From: VXYL01 sp965199875 | GTDB taxonomy: Bacteria > Pseudomonadota > Gammaproteobacteria > Pseudomonadales > Azotimanducaceae | Assembly: GCA_965199875.1 (NCBI GenBank) | Contig: OZ241346.1 | Span: forward strand, 2,046,001-2,110,000 | DNA: 64,000 nt | Direction: 5' to 3' | Program-made: the position numbers and the translations under genes | Shown here: one piece after another, positions 17,820 to 26,948 of the stretch | Position numbering within the stretch: the stretch's first letter is position 1 | Layout of the letters: every line of letters starts with the position of its first letter | Notes under the pieces: generated by a model | The model's input: the letters and a program-made list of their open reading frames with translations, nothing else | Database searches by the model: none | Told to the model about the DNA's origin: nothing

Positions 17820-17959
17820 GGCTTCAGCGCCGGCGACGCATTGGGCGGCCTCGCTCGCTCGATTCAACCCGACTTAACTCGGCTGCGAAGCTACCGCCGA
17901 ACGGCGTCCTGCGCTAATCTTCGCCACCTTCCGGTTGCTGGCTGTAGGAATACGGTCTC

Positions 17960-18586
17960 GTGAGAACGCGCACGCGCGTGAAGATTTGCGGCGTTACCAC
18001 GGCGAAGGATGCGCTGCTGGCCGCGGATGCCGGCGCGGACGCGGTGGGGCTGAACTTCCACCCGCCGAGCCCCCGATCGCTGGACTTGCCCACCGCCCGG
18101 CGGATCGCCCGGGCACTGCCGCCGTTCGTGGCCGCGGTCGGCGTGTTCGTCGACCCGCGCGCCGAGCTGGTCGAAAGCGTGCTCGAAGCCGTGCCCCTTG
18201 GCTGCCTCCAATTCCACGGCGACGAGGCCGCCGGCTTCTGCCGTTCCTTCGGCCTGCCCTACATCAAGGCGATCGGCGTTGCCGCGGACTTCCACTTCGA
18301 CGCCAAGGCCGAAATCTACGACGACGCCCACGCGCTGTTGCTCGACAGCGGCGGCGACGGGGCACGGGGCGGCACCGGGCGCACCTTCGACTGGGGCGTG
18401 TGGCCCGACGGTGCCGAGCAGCGGCTGATTCTCGCCGGCGGATTGAGCCCAGACAACGTAGGCGCCGCGGTGGCGGCCACGCGACCCTACGCGGTGGACG
18501 TGGCGAGCGGCGTCGAAGGCGCCGTGAAGGGGCGCAAGGACCCTTGCCGAGTGCGGCGCTTCTTCGAGGCGGTGGCCCGTGCCTGA
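17960..18586 (+). CDS. trpF: Phosphoribosylanthranilate isomerase
   Basis: Catalyses the Amadori rearrangement of phosphoribosylanthranilate to CdRP in tryptophan synthesis. The 208-residue barrel has the catalytic Cys in VKICGVTT (Cys 10) and the general acid Asp in LLLDSGG. Phosphate-binding loops are LAGGLSPDNV and VDVASGVEG. GTG start. It opens a tightly packed operon, overlapping trpB by 8 bp. The 140 bp upstream show no Trp-rich leader peptide, so classical attenuation is not evident. Confidence 0.96.
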   Translation: MRTRTRVKICGVTTAKDALLAADAGADAVGLNFHPPSPRSLDLPTARRIARALPPFVAAVGVFVDPRAELVESVLEAVPLGCLQFHGDEAAGFCRSFGLPYIKAIGVAADFHFDAKAEIYDDAHALLLDSGGDGARGGTGRTFDWGVWPDGAEQRLILAGGLSPDNVGAAVAATRPYAVDVASGVEGAVKGRKDPCRVRRFFEAVARA

Positions 18587-19793
18587 GAACAATCAGACGC
18601 CCTACGCGGCACCCGACGGCCAGGGCCGGTTCGGCGACTACGGCGGTCGTTTCGTCGCGGAAACCTTGATCCACGCCCTCGACGAACTCGCCCGCTTGTA
18701 CGAAGCCGCCGCCGGGGATGCCGACTTCCAGGCCATGCTGAGCCGCGAGCTGGCGGACTACGTAGGCCGCCCGACGCCGCTGTATCGAGCGGCCCGCCTC
18801 AGCGAACGCGCCGGCGGCGCCCGCATCTACTTGAAGCGCGAAGACTTGAGCCACACCGGGGCGCACAAGATCAACAACACCGTCGGCCAAGCGCTGCTGG
18901 CCCAGCGCATGGGCAAGACGCGGATCATCGCCGAAACCGGCGCCGGCCAGCACGGCGTCGCCACCGCCACGGTGGCCGCGCGGCTGGGGCTCGACTGCGT
19001 GGTGTACATGGGCGCCGAAGACATTCGGCGGCAGAGCGTCAACGTCTACCGCATGAAGCTGCTCGGCGCGCAAGTCGTCGCCGTCGACTACGGTTCGCGG
19101 ACGCTGAAGGATGCCATGAACGAGGCGATGCGCGACTGGGTGACGCACGTGGACGACACCCACTACATCATCGGCAGCGTCGCTGGCCCGCATCCCTATC
19201 CGATGCTGGTGCGCGACTTCCAGGCGGTCATCGGCCGGGAAGCGAAGCAGCAATGCCTAGCCGCTGAAGGCCGCCTGCCGGACTTGCTGGTGGCGTGCGT
19301 CGGCGGCGGCTCCAACGCCATGGGCCTGTTCTTTCCCTTCGTCGACGACGACGGCGTGGACATGGTCGGCGTCGAGGCGGCTGGCGAAGGCTTGGCCACC
19401 GGGCGTCACGCGGCGCCGCTCAACGCCGGCGCGCCGGGCGTTCTGCACGGCAGCCGCAGCTACGTCATGGACGACGACGACGGGCAGATCGTTGCCACCC
19501 ACTCCGTCTCGGCGGGGCTGGACTATCCCGGCGTCGGCCCCGAGCACGCGCACTGGAAGGACACCGGCCGCGCCAAGTACTCGAGCGTCACCGACGCCGA
19601 GGCTCTGGAGGCGTTCCGCGTGCTGACGCGAACGGAAGGCATCATGCCAGCGCTGGAATCCAGCCACGCCGTCGCCTGGGCGCTCGCCGAGGCGGCGCGG
19701 CGGCCAAAGAGCGACATCGTCGTCGTCAACCTCTCCGGACGCGGCGACAAGGACATCCAAACCGTGGCGGCGGTCGATGACATCCGCATCTGA
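18579..19793 (+). CDS. trpB: Tryptophan synthase beta subunit
   Basis: Condenses indole with serine, using PLP, in the alpha2-beta2 complex. 404 residues, normal length. It shows the start YGGRFVAETL, PLP lysine in HTGAHKINN (near residue 90), ETGAGQHG, the phosphate loop GGGSNAMG, and a C-terminal LSGRGDKD. GTG start inside the end of trpF; the 3' end overlaps trpA by 17 bp, so expression of the three genes is likely coupled. Confidence 0.98.
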   Translation: MPENNQTPYAAPDGQGRFGDYGGRFVAETLIHALDELARLYEAAAGDADFQAMLSRELADYVGRPTPLYRAARLSERAGGARIYLKREDLSHTGAHKINNTVGQALLAQRMGKTRIIAETGAGQHGVATATVAARLGLDCVVYMGAEDIRRQSVNVYRMKLLGAQVVAVDYGSRTLKDAMNEAMRDWVTHVDDTHYIIGSVAGPHPYPMLVRDFQAVIGREAKQQCLAAEGRLPDLLVACVGGGSNAMGLFFPFVDDDGVDMVGVEAAGEGLATGRHAAPLNAGAPGVLHGSRSYVMDDDDGQIVATHSVSAGLDYPGVGPEHAHWKDTGRAKYSSVTDAEALEAFRVLTRTEGIMPALESSHAVAWALAEAARRPKSDIVVVNLSGRGDKDIQTVAAVDDIRI

Positions 19794-20604
19794 CAAACGG
19801 CGTCCGCAACGACTGGCGACGACGTTCGCCGCCTTGCGCAAGGCCGGTCGCAAAGCGTTGAACACCTACATCGCCGCTGGCGACCCGGCCCTCGAGGCGA
19901 CCGTGCCAGCGATGCGCGCCCTCGTGGCGGGCGGCGCCGACGTCATCGAGCTGGGCGTGCCGTTTTCCGATCCCGAAGCGGACGGGCCAGCCATTCAAGC
20001 GGCCTCGGAACGCGCGTTGGCGAACGGCATCACGTTGCCGCGCGCACTGCAGTCGGTGTCCGCGTTCCGCAAGGTCGACGCCGCCACGCCGGTGGTGCTG
20101 ATGGGCTATCTGAACGTCTTTCTGAAGATGGGCTTCCGTGGCTTCTGCCAGAGCGCGGCGCGCGCCGGCGTGGATGGCGTGATCGTCGTCAACATGCCCC
20201 CCGAGGAGGCCGGCGAGTTCAAGACGCAGCTGGCGGCCGAAGGGCTGGACCTGGTGCTGCTGCTGGCGCCCACCACCACCGTCGGCCGAGCTGCCGCCAT
20301 CGCCGCCCAGGCTTCGGGATTCCTCTACTACGTTAGCTACAAGGGCGTTACCGGCGCTCGGCGCCTGGACGCCAACGCCATCGCCGCCCGGTTGGCGGAA
20401 CTGCGCCCGGGGCTCCGCGATCTGCCGCTCCTGGTGGGCTTCGGCATCAAGGACGGCGCCACCGCGGCGCGGGTCGCCGCGCATGCCGACGGCGTGGTGG
20501 TTGGCAGCGCGCTGGTGGAGACCATGGGCCGCGCGCCAACGGCGGACATCCCCGCCCGGCTGACCGCGCAGGTGCGTGAGATTCGCGCCGCCTTGGACGC
20601 TTGA
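19777..20604 (+). CDS. trpA: Tryptophan synthase alpha subunit
   Basis: Cleaves indole-3-glycerol phosphate to indole, which is channelled to TrpB. 275 residues. The catalytic Glu and Asp lie in ELGVPFSDPEADGP, with GYLNV and the loop GVTGAR. The phosphate site is GFGIKD and GSALVE. The gene begins within trpB and ends 3 bp before folC. In related gammaproteobacteria accD usually stands at this point; it is absent here. Confidence 0.98.
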   Translation: MTSASDKRRPQRLATTFAALRKAGRKALNTYIAAGDPALEATVPAMRALVAGGADVIELGVPFSDPEADGPAIQAASERALANGITLPRALQSVSAFRKVDAATPVVLMGYLNVFLKMGFRGFCQSAARAGVDGVIVVNMPPEEAGEFKTQLAAEGLDLVLLLAPTTTVGRAAAIAAQASGFLYYVSYKGVTGARRLDANAIAARLAELRPGLRDLPLLVGFGIKDGATAARVAAHADGVVVGSALVETMGRAPTADIPARLTAQVREIRAALDA

Positions 20605-20607
20605 TCG

Positions 20608-21867
20608 ATGTCGCCCGAAACGTCGTTGGCGGCTTGGCTGCGGCGAATCGGCACCGAGCACCCGCGTGGCGTCCTGCGCGGCCTGGCTGGCGTGCGCGAG
20701 GTGGCATCGGCGCTGGCGGTGCTGCCGCCAGCGCCTTGCAGCATCGTCGTTGCCGGCACCAATGGCAAAGGTTCCACCACCGTCTTTGCCGAACAGCTGC
20801 TGCTTGCCGCCGGACACTCCGTTGGCAGCACGTTGTCGCCCCATGTGCATGTCTTCAACGAGCGCATACGCATCAACGGCCAGACGGCCACGGACGATGC
20901 CATCGTTGCCGCCTTCGAGACGGTCGAAGCGGCGCGGAGCGACGTTGAACTGTCCTATTTCGAGTACGCGATTCTGGCCGCCCTCGCGGCGATTGCCGCG
21001 GCCGAGTGCGAGTTCGCGGTGCTGGAAGTGGGGCTCGGCGGTCGCCTGGACGCCGTCAACGCGGTGGACGCGGACGTCGCCGTGGTCACCAGCGTCGGCC
21101 TCGACCACCAGCAGTATCTGGGCGACGACCGCGAGCAGATCGGCGCTGAAAAGGCCGCCATCGCACGCGCCGGTCGGCCGCTGGTGGCGGGGGAAGCCGA
21201 CCTGCCCCGGTCGGTGCTGGCGCACGCGGCGGCACTTCCGGCGCCGGTACGCTTGGCAGGTCGGGAGTTCGGCTGGGACGACGGTCGACTGTGGTGCTGC
21301 CAAGGGGAGGAACGCTTGGAGTTCGAGTACCGCGCCACCCACGCCATCGATCCGGCCAACGCCGCGACCGCGCTGCAGGCCGTCTGCCTTGCCGGTTGCC
21401 GGCCTCGCCAGGCCGACGTGGACCGGGCGGCCCGTGGCGCCTGCAACCCGGGACGCTTCGAGGTCGTCGAACACGGCGAACGCACCTGGGTTCTGGACGT
21501 GGCGCACAATCCCGCCGCAGCGCGCTTCTTCGCCGAGCAACTGAAGAGGCGTTTCCCGAACCGGCGCATGGCCGCGGTCGTTGGCTGCCTGGAGGACAAA
21601 GACATCGCCGGCATCGTTGCAGCGCTGAAACCGCTGGTTGCCGAGTTCGCCTACGCCACCACGGCCACGACGCGCGGGCGCAGTTCGGCGTCCAGCCGCG
21701 CCGCCGCTGGCGACGATGCCGCGTTCGCGGGAACTCTGGACGAAGCCGTCGCGCACCTGTCCCGCCGTCCCGCCGAGGATGTTATTCTCGTCCTCGGTTC
21801 CTTCGACGTGGTGGAGCGAACGCGGGCTCGCTTCCACCTCCATCGTTCAAGAGACGCGATGTGTTGA
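20608..21867 (+). CDS. folC: Bifunctional folylpolyglutamate/dihydrofolate synthase
   Basis: Adds glutamate to dihydropteroate and folates with ATP. 419 residues of the Mur-ligase fold. It has the P-loop AGTNGKGST, a substrate segment SPHVHVFNERIRING, VGLDHQQYLG (Mg-binding His), the second ATP motif DVAHNPAA, and a C-terminal Rossmann-like domain ending LGSFDVVE. Its stop codon overlaps the GTG of dedD. Confidence 0.96.
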   Translation: MSPETSLAAWLRRIGTEHPRGVLRGLAGVREVASALAVLPPAPCSIVVAGTNGKGSTTVFAEQLLLAAGHSVGSTLSPHVHVFNERIRINGQTATDDAIVAAFETVEAARSDVELSYFEYAILAALAAIAAAECEFAVLEVGLGGRLDAVNAVDADVAVVTSVGLDHQQYLGDDREQIGAEKAAIARAGRPLVAGEADLPRSVLAHAAALPAPVRLAGREFGWDDGRLWCCQGEERLEFEYRATHAIDPANAATALQAVCLAGCRPRQADVDRAARGACNPGRFEVVEHGERTWVLDVAHNPAAARFFAEQLKRRFPNRRMAAVVGCLEDKDIAGIVAALKPLVAEFAYATTATTRGRSSASSRAAAGDDAAFAGTLDEAVAHLSRRPAEDVILVLGSFDVVERTRARFHLHRSRDAMC

Positions 21868-22415
21868 CCGAGCGAACGCGCTATCGTTTGACGGGATCGA
21901 TATTTCTGATCGCCGTGGCGGCGATCACCATTCCCATGCTGTTCGACGGCGAAGGGGTGGCGCCCATGGAGCTGGACCCGCTGCCCGAGGCGAACTTCCA
22001 GGTCGAACGCGACGCGCCTCCCATGCCGGATGTCGCGCCCGCGCTGGAGGCGCGTCGTCAACTCAAGGAAGCCATCGACGAAGACGGCTTCGCCCGAGAT
22101 ACCGGCACCCGCATCGGCGAGCCAGCGCTGATTGCCGAGCCAGCCCCGACTTCCGCAGCAGAAGAGCCCGCTGAAGACCTCAAGTGGGCCGTGCAGGTCG
22201 GCGCCTTCGCCAATCCCGACAACGCCACGGCGCGGCGCGACGAACTGCTGGCCGACGGCTACGCCGCGTTTCTCTCCAGCGCCAAGCGCCAAGGCGAAGT
22301 CTCCACCCGCGTGGGCGTGGGGCCGTTCATCAGCCGCGACGACGCGCTGCGTCTGAAGGCCGAGCTGGACAAGCGCTACGAGATCGCCGCCGTCGTGGTG
22401 GGGTTCAGCCCCTGA
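21861..22415 (+). CDS. dedD: SPOR-domain membrane protein, DedD type
   Basis: 184 residues from GTG 21861, which overlaps the folC stop; a TTG at 21864 is the alternative. A short cytoplasmic start precedes one membrane segment (LTGSIFLIAVAAITIPML). A periplasmic acidic linker follows, then a C-terminal SPOR domain (about 105-184) with KWAVQVGAF...RVGVGPF, which binds denuded glycan at the septum. DedD contributes to cell constriction in E. coli. Order folC-dedD-cvpA-purF is the conserved one. Confidence 0.93.
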   Translation: MLTERTRYRLTGSIFLIAVAAITIPMLFDGEGVAPMELDPLPEANFQVERDAPPMPDVAPALEARRQLKEAIDEDGFARDTGTRIGEPALIAEPAPTSAAEEPAEDLKWAVQVGAFANPDNATARRDELLADGYAAFLSSAKRQGEVSTRVGVGPFISRDDALRLKAELDKRYEIAAVVVGFSP

Positions 22416-23077
22416 TGTCGATCGCGGACTTCGCGGCGGCGGACGTGGCGATTGCCGCGGTGGTGCTGATTTCCGCCGGCCTGGGGCTTGCCCGGGGGCT
22501 GGTCCGGGAAGTGCTGGCGCTGGCGATCTGGGCGGCGGCATTGGTGCTGTCGCTGGCCTTCGGCCCCGCGGTTGCGGAGCTGCTGGGCCTCGATCTCGCC
22601 TCCAGGCTGCAAACCGGCATCGGCTTCCTGGTGGTTTTCGTCGTCGTGCTGATCGCCGGGGCCATCTGCCAACGACTGGTAGGCGGGCTGGTCAAGAGCA
22701 CCGGCTTGAGCGGCACCGATCGCCTGCTGGGGCTGCTCTTCGGCGCGGCCCGGGGCGGCGTGGTGGTCATCGTCGGCCTGGTCGCGCTGCGGCCGTTCGC
22801 CGAGGAACGGGTCTGGTGGATGGACTCGCAGCTGGCACCGCCCTTGCTCGCCTTCGAGGCGGACGTGCTTGAGCTGGCCGGCGTACTGACAGGAGCAAGC
22901 CGCGGTAGCGGTCGCCGGGGGCGGCCAACGAATCGTTGGTCTCCTGCACCAGCAGATCGTGCTGTCTCCGGCATTGCCGAAACCGCCGAGGTGCCGCTGC
23001 CCGACGCCGAGACGATCGCCAACCTGCCGGCAAGCGCGCCGAACCCAACTGCAGGCGGCGACGAGGGGGCGAACTAA
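22415..23077 (+). CDS. cvpA: CvpA-family inner membrane protein
   Basis: 220 residues with four predicted membrane helices in the first 135, including the conserved segments GLARGLVREVLAL and TDRLLGLLFGAARG. A polar, probably disordered tail of about 70 residues follows, longer than in E. coli CvpA. CvpA is needed for colicin V export and for envelope homeostasis under bile stress in enterics; the mechanism is unclear. ATG overlaps the dedD stop (TGATG), and purF starts 2 bp after its stop. Confidence 0.92.
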   Translation: MSIADFAAADVAIAAVVLISAGLGLARGLVREVLALAIWAAALVLSLAFGPAVAELLGLDLASRLQTGIGFLVVFVVVLIAGAICQRLVGGLVKSTGLSGTDRLLGLLFGAARGGVVVIVGLVALRPFAEERVWWMDSQLAPPLLAFEADVLELAGVLTGASRGSGRRGRPTNRWSPAPADRAVSGIAETAEVPLPDAETIANLPASAPNPTAGGDEGAN

Positions 23078-23079
23078 GG

Positions 23080-24681
23080 ATGTGCGGCGTGGTGGGCATC
23101 GTCAGCCAAGCGGCGGTGAATCAGCAGCTCTACGACGCCCTCCTGGCGTTGCAGCATCGCGGCCAGGACTCCGCCGGCATGGTCACCTGGGAGCAGACGC
23201 CGCGCCGTGCCGACGCCGCTTCGCTGCCCACCGACGGGCGCTTGCAGCTGCGCAAGGGCAACGGCCTGGTGCGCGACATCTTCGAGGAGCGCCACATGCT
23301 GCGGCTGCGCGGCAACATGGGCATCGGCCACGTTCGCTATCCCACCGCCGGCACTTCCAGCGCCGCCGAAGCGCAGCCGATGTACGTCAACGCGCCCTAC
23401 GGCATCAGCCTGGCGCACAACGGCAATCTCACCAACGCCGACGACCTGGAGAACGGCGTCTTCCGCGCCGGGCTGCGCCACGTCAACACCGATTCCGATT
23501 CCGAGATACTGCTCAACGTCTTCGCCCACGAACTGCAGAAGATCGGCGCGCCGACGCCGACCGCGGAGCATGTCTTCGCTGCCGTCGAAGGCGTACACCG
23601 GCGCTGCCGGGGCGCCTACGCGGCGGTGGCGATGATCAACGGCCGCGGCATCGTCGCGTTCCGCGACCCGCATGGCATTCGTCCGCTGGTCTTCGGCGAA
23701 CGCCGGGTGGCCGACGGCCGCCAGGAAGTGATGGTCGCCTCGGAAAGCAGCGCCATCGACATCCTGGGTTTCGAGTTCGTGCGCGACGTGGCGCCGGGCG
23801 AAGCCGTCTACGTCGAGGCGGACGGCCGCTACGCGACGCGACGCTGCGCCCAGCCGAAGGCGCATACGCCGTGCATCTTCGAGCATGTCTATCTGGCCCG
23901 GGAAGATTCCATCATGGACGAGATCTCGGTCTACAAGGCGCGTCTGCGCATGGGCGAAAAGCTCGCCGAGCGCATCCTCGCGCGCTACAAGAGGCGTCGC
24001 CGCCAGCTCCACGGCCACCACGCCAAGCGCGGGCACGACATCGACGTGGTGATTCCCATACCCGAGTCCAGCCGCGCCTCGGCGATTCCGCTGGCGCACG
24101 CCCTGGGCGTGAAGTTCCGCGAAGGCTTCGTCAAGAACCGCTACATCGGGCGCACCTTCATCATGCCGGGACAGCACATTCGGGCGAAGTCGGTGCAGCA
24201 GAAGCTGAACGCCATCGGCTTGGAGTTCCAAGGCAAGAACGTGCTCCTGGTGGAGGACTCCATCGTTCGCGGCACCACCACCGGGCGGATCGTCGCCCAG
24301 GCCCGCCGCGCCGGCGCCAACAAGGTGTTCATGGCCGTGGCGGCGCCGCCGGTGCGCTTCCCCAACGTCTACGGCATCGACATGCCAGCCGCCGACGAGT
24401 TCATCGCCTACAACCGCAGCGAGGCCGAGATCGGCAGGAAGATCGGCGTCGACTGGCTGCTCTACCAGTCGCTGCAGGACCTGGTGGCAGCGGCGGCGGA
24501 GGGCAGCAACAAGCTCGACCGCTTCGAGTGTTCGGTGTTCGACGGCGACTACGTTACCGGCGACATCGACGAGCAGTACCTGGCGCAGCTGTCGGCGGTG
24601 CGCAGCGACAACATGAAGCGGCGGCGCGAAGCGGAAGCGCTGGACGAACCGGCGGTGATCGAACTGCACAACCATGCCTGA
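23080..24681 (+). CDS. purF: Amidophosphoribosyltransferase
   Basis: First committed step of purine synthesis: PRPP plus glutamine to phosphoribosylamine. 533 residues. The N-terminal Ntn glutaminase starts directly MCGVVGIV, so Cys 2 becomes the nucleophile after Met removal and there is no propeptide, as in E. coli PurF. RYPTAGTS, HNGNLTN and FRDPHGIRPL follow. The phosphoribosyltransferase site is VLLVEDSIVRGTTT. The normal C-terminal part is present. The gene is the distal member of the trp-folC operon. Confidence 0.97.
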   Translation: MCGVVGIVSQAAVNQQLYDALLALQHRGQDSAGMVTWEQTPRRADAASLPTDGRLQLRKGNGLVRDIFEERHMLRLRGNMGIGHVRYPTAGTSSAAEAQPMYVNAPYGISLAHNGNLTNADDLENGVFRAGLRHVNTDSDSEILLNVFAHELQKIGAPTPTAEHVFAAVEGVHRRCRGAYAAVAMINGRGIVAFRDPHGIRPLVFGERRVADGRQEVMVASESSAIDILGFEFVRDVAPGEAVYVEADGRYATRRCAQPKAHTPCIFEHVYLAREDSIMDEISVYKARLRMGEKLAERILARYKRRRRQLHGHHAKRGHDIDVVIPIPESSRASAIPLAHALGVKFREGFVKNRYIGRTFIMPGQHIRAKSVQQKLNAIGLEFQGKNVLLVEDSIVRGTTTGRIVAQARRAGANKVFMAVAAPPVRFPNVYGIDMPAADEFIAYNRSEAEIGRKIGVDWLLYQSLQDLVAAAAEGSNKLDRFECSVFDGDYVTGDIDEQYLAQLSAVRSDNMKRRREAEALDEPAVIELHNHA

Positions 24682-24747
24682 GGCGCATCCTGCGCGGCGC
24701 GTTCGACTTGCGCCGCAACTCCGCGCCTGTCGCAAACTCGACCATCC

Positions 24748-25224
24748 ATGAAATCGGCGCCACTCGACGAATCCAAGGCAGAGGCTGCGCCAAGGCGCCT
24801 GCGCCGCTCGCCGTGCATCGGCATCTGCTCCACCACCTACGGCGATCTGGTGTGCCGGGGCTGCAAACGCTTCGCCCACGAAATCGTCGGCTGGAACGGC
24901 TATCGGGACAGTCAGCGCGACCTGGTGTGGTCGCGGCTGCACGCGCTCTTGGGGCAGAGCGTGCGCGCGCATCTGCGCATCGTGGACGAAGCCCGCCTGC
25001 GCCGCACGGCCGGCGAGGCACGAGTGCCGGAGGCCGCCGAACTGCCGGCGGACGCGCTGGCCTTCTACACCATGCGCCTGCGTCCGCTGCCGCTGCCAAT
25101 GCTGGGACTGGCCGCCAACGCGCACACCTCGACCGACACCCGGGAAGCACTGGCGACCATCGACCGGGAGTTCTACCTGCGCTCCCAGGCCCACTTCGAG
25201 GCGAGCTTCAAGACGCTGGCTTGA
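24748..25224 (+). CDS. DUF1289-domain protein
   Basis: 158 residues. The DUF1289 motif SPCIGICSTTYGDLVCRGCKR (about 22-42) contains four Cys and may bind metal; the C-terminal 100 residues are helical with no known domain. DUF1289 proteins are widespread, usually only 60-90 residues, and lack a known function. This one carries an unusually long extension. It stands 66 bp behind purF on the same strand. Confidence 0.85.
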   Translation: MKSAPLDESKAEAAPRRLRRSPCIGICSTTYGDLVCRGCKRFAHEIVGWNGYRDSQRDLVWSRLHALLGQSVRAHLRIVDEARLRRTAGEARVPEAAELPADALAFYTMRLRPLPLPMLGLAANAHTSTDTREALATIDREFYLRSQAHFEASFKTLA

Positions 25225-25267
25225 GCGCTCGGCCCGCCGCTGCGCGGGATCGACTCGCCAAGGCCAG

Positions 25268-25990
25268 CTATCCAGGCTGGGGCAGCGGAAAGCACAGCAA
25301 GGCGGCGTCGCCGTCGGCCAGCCGCAGCTTCCAGCCGCAGCGGTTCCAGTCGCCGAGGACGATGCGCCGGCAACCGCGCGGCAGCGCGTGGATGCCCGGT
25401 CGATGGGTGTGGCCATGCACCAGCAGCTCCGCGTTCGCCCGTTCCATGGCCACGTCGATGGCCGCGGGCGTGACATCCATGATGTTCTCGGCCTTGTTCT
25501 CGTTCGCCTGCCGGCTCCTGGTGCGCAGCGCCGCGGCCAGTGTGCGCCGTTCGTCCAGGGAACTGGCCAGCACGCTCGCCTGCCACTCCTCGGAACGGAA
25601 CATCGCCCTTGCGCGCTGGTATTCGGCATCGGCGGTGCAGTAGGCGTCGCCGTGGGAGAGCAGCGTGCGGGTGCCGTCGATGGTCACCACTGCGGGGTCT
25701 TGCAGCAGCCGGGCGCCGGTATCGGCGGCAAAGCGGGCGCCGAGCAGGAAGTCCCGATTGCCGTGCATGACGTGCAGCTGGCAGCGCTCGGCCGCCTTGG
25801 CGAGGGTGCTGCGAATGGCGTCCGCCATGGCGCTGTCGTCGTCGTCGCCCAGCCATACCTCGGCGAGGTCGCCAAGCACGTACAAGGCATCGGCTTCGGC
25901 GGCGTCTTCGTCGATCAGCCGTTGCAGTCCGGCGAGCACATGGGGGCGGGTTTCGTCGAGATGCAGATCGGAAATGAACAGGGCGCTCAT
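25268..25990 (-). CDS. lpxH: UDP-2,3-diacylglucosamine diphosphatase
   Basis: Hydrolyses UDP-2,3-diacylglucosamine to lipid X in lipid A synthesis, at the inner face of the inner membrane. 240 residues of the calcineurin-like fold. Metal ligands are in ISDLHL (Asp 8, His 10), LGDLAEVWLGDDD (Asp 41), HGNRDFLLG (Asn 78), LSHGD and VHGHTHRPG. LpxH enzymes usually have GDLFEAWIGDD; this one reads LAEVWLGDD. The start overlaps the folD stop by 4 bp. Confidence 0.95.
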   Translation of the reverse strand: MSALFISDLHLDETRPHVLAGLQRLIDEDAAEADALYVLGDLAEVWLGDDDDSAMADAIRSTLAKAAERCQLHVMHGNRDFLLGARFAADTGARLLQDPAVVTIDGTRTLLSHGDAYCTADAEYQRARAMFRSEEWQASVLASSLDERRTLAAALRTRSRQANENKAENIMDVTPAAIDVAMERANAELLVHGHTHRPGIHALPRGCRRIVLGDWNRCGWKLRLADGDAALLCFPLPQPG

Positions 25991-26868
25991 CGGCTGGGTT
26001 GCGAGCTTGCCTGGCGGGCGTCCCACCACTCGGCGGCGGCCAAGGTGTTTTCCAGCAGCGTCGCCCGGGTGACCGGGCCGACGCCTCCCGGCACCGGGGT
26101 GATCCAGCTGGCGCGCTCGGCGGCTTCTTCGAAGCGCACGTCGCCGCGCAGGCTGCCATCCGCTTGCGCGACGATGCCCACGTCGATCACCACCGCGCCG
26201 GGCTTGATCCAGTCGGCGCCCACCAGGCCGGCCTTGCCGGTGGCGGAGACCACGACGTCCGCTTGCGCCACGTGGCTCCTGGTGTCCCGGGAGAAGCGAT
26301 GCACGGTGGTTACGGTGCAGCCGACCAGCAGCAGTTCCAGGCCCATCGGCCGCCCGACGTGGTTGGAGGCGCCGAGCACCACGGCATGGGCGCCGCGCAG
26401 TTGTATTCCGGTGTGCTGCAGCAGCGACATGACGGCCTTCGGCGTACACGAGTGCAGTCGCGGCTGGCGCAGCACCAGCCGGCCCATGTTGTGCGGATGC
26501 ACGCCGTCGACGTCCTTGGCCGGGTGTACTCGCTCGGTCACGCGCATGGCGTCGATGTGCGCAGGCAGCGGCAGTTGCACCAGGATGCCGTCGAAGGCGG
26601 GGTTGGCGTTCAGCTCGTCGACCATGGCCAGCAGGTGCCGTTCGCTGGTGTCGGCGGGGAGGTGGCGCACTTCCGCCGTGAAGCCCACCTGCTCGCAGTC
26701 CTTGCGCTTCAAGCGCACGTAGAGGACGGAACCGGGGTCGTCGCCGACCAGCAGCACCGCCAGCCCTGGGCGGCGCAGCCCAGCGGCAGCGCGCTCATCT
26801 ACCTTGGCGGCGATACCGCGTCGAATCGCCTTGGCGATGGAGTTGCCGTCCAGGATGTGTGCCGACAT
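25987..26868 (-). CDS. folD: Bifunctional methylenetetrahydrofolate dehydrogenase/cyclohydrolase
   Basis: Interconverts 5,10-methylene-, methenyl- and 10-formyl-THF. 293 residues. Catalytic Tyr 50 and Lys 54 lie in the segment LYVRLKRKDCEQVG, the same numbering as E. coli FolD. It also has GILVQLPLP, PAKDVDG, the NADP site GASNHVGRPM (usually GRSNIVGRP) and the C-terminal PVPGGVGPVT. ATG follows AAGGGGAAACGC. Likely operon with lpxH. Confidence 0.96.
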   Translation of the reverse strand: MSAHILDGNSIAKAIRRGIAAKVDERAAAGLRRPGLAVLLVGDDPGSVLYVRLKRKDCEQVGFTAEVRHLPADTSERHLLAMVDELNANPAFDGILVQLPLPAHIDAMRVTERVHPAKDVDGVHPHNMGRLVLRQPRLHSCTPKAVMSLLQHTGIQLRGAHAVVLGASNHVGRPMGLELLLVGCTVTTVHRFSRDTRSHVAQADVVVSATGKAGLVGADWIKPGAVVIDVGIVAQADGSLRGDVRFEEAAERASWITPVPGGVGPVTRATLLENTLAAAEWWDARQASSQPSR

Positions 26869-26948
26869 GCGTTTCCCCTTGGGCAGCCCGTTGCCGCCGA
26901 TGCGGTCCGTACTTTGCCTTGTGGCCGGCGCATTGGGCCGCGGGTTGT

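Noticed and set aside
17820..17959. trp leader peptide or attenuator before trpF
   Set aside because: No short frame with clustered Trp codons and no competing hairpins with a T-run were seen.
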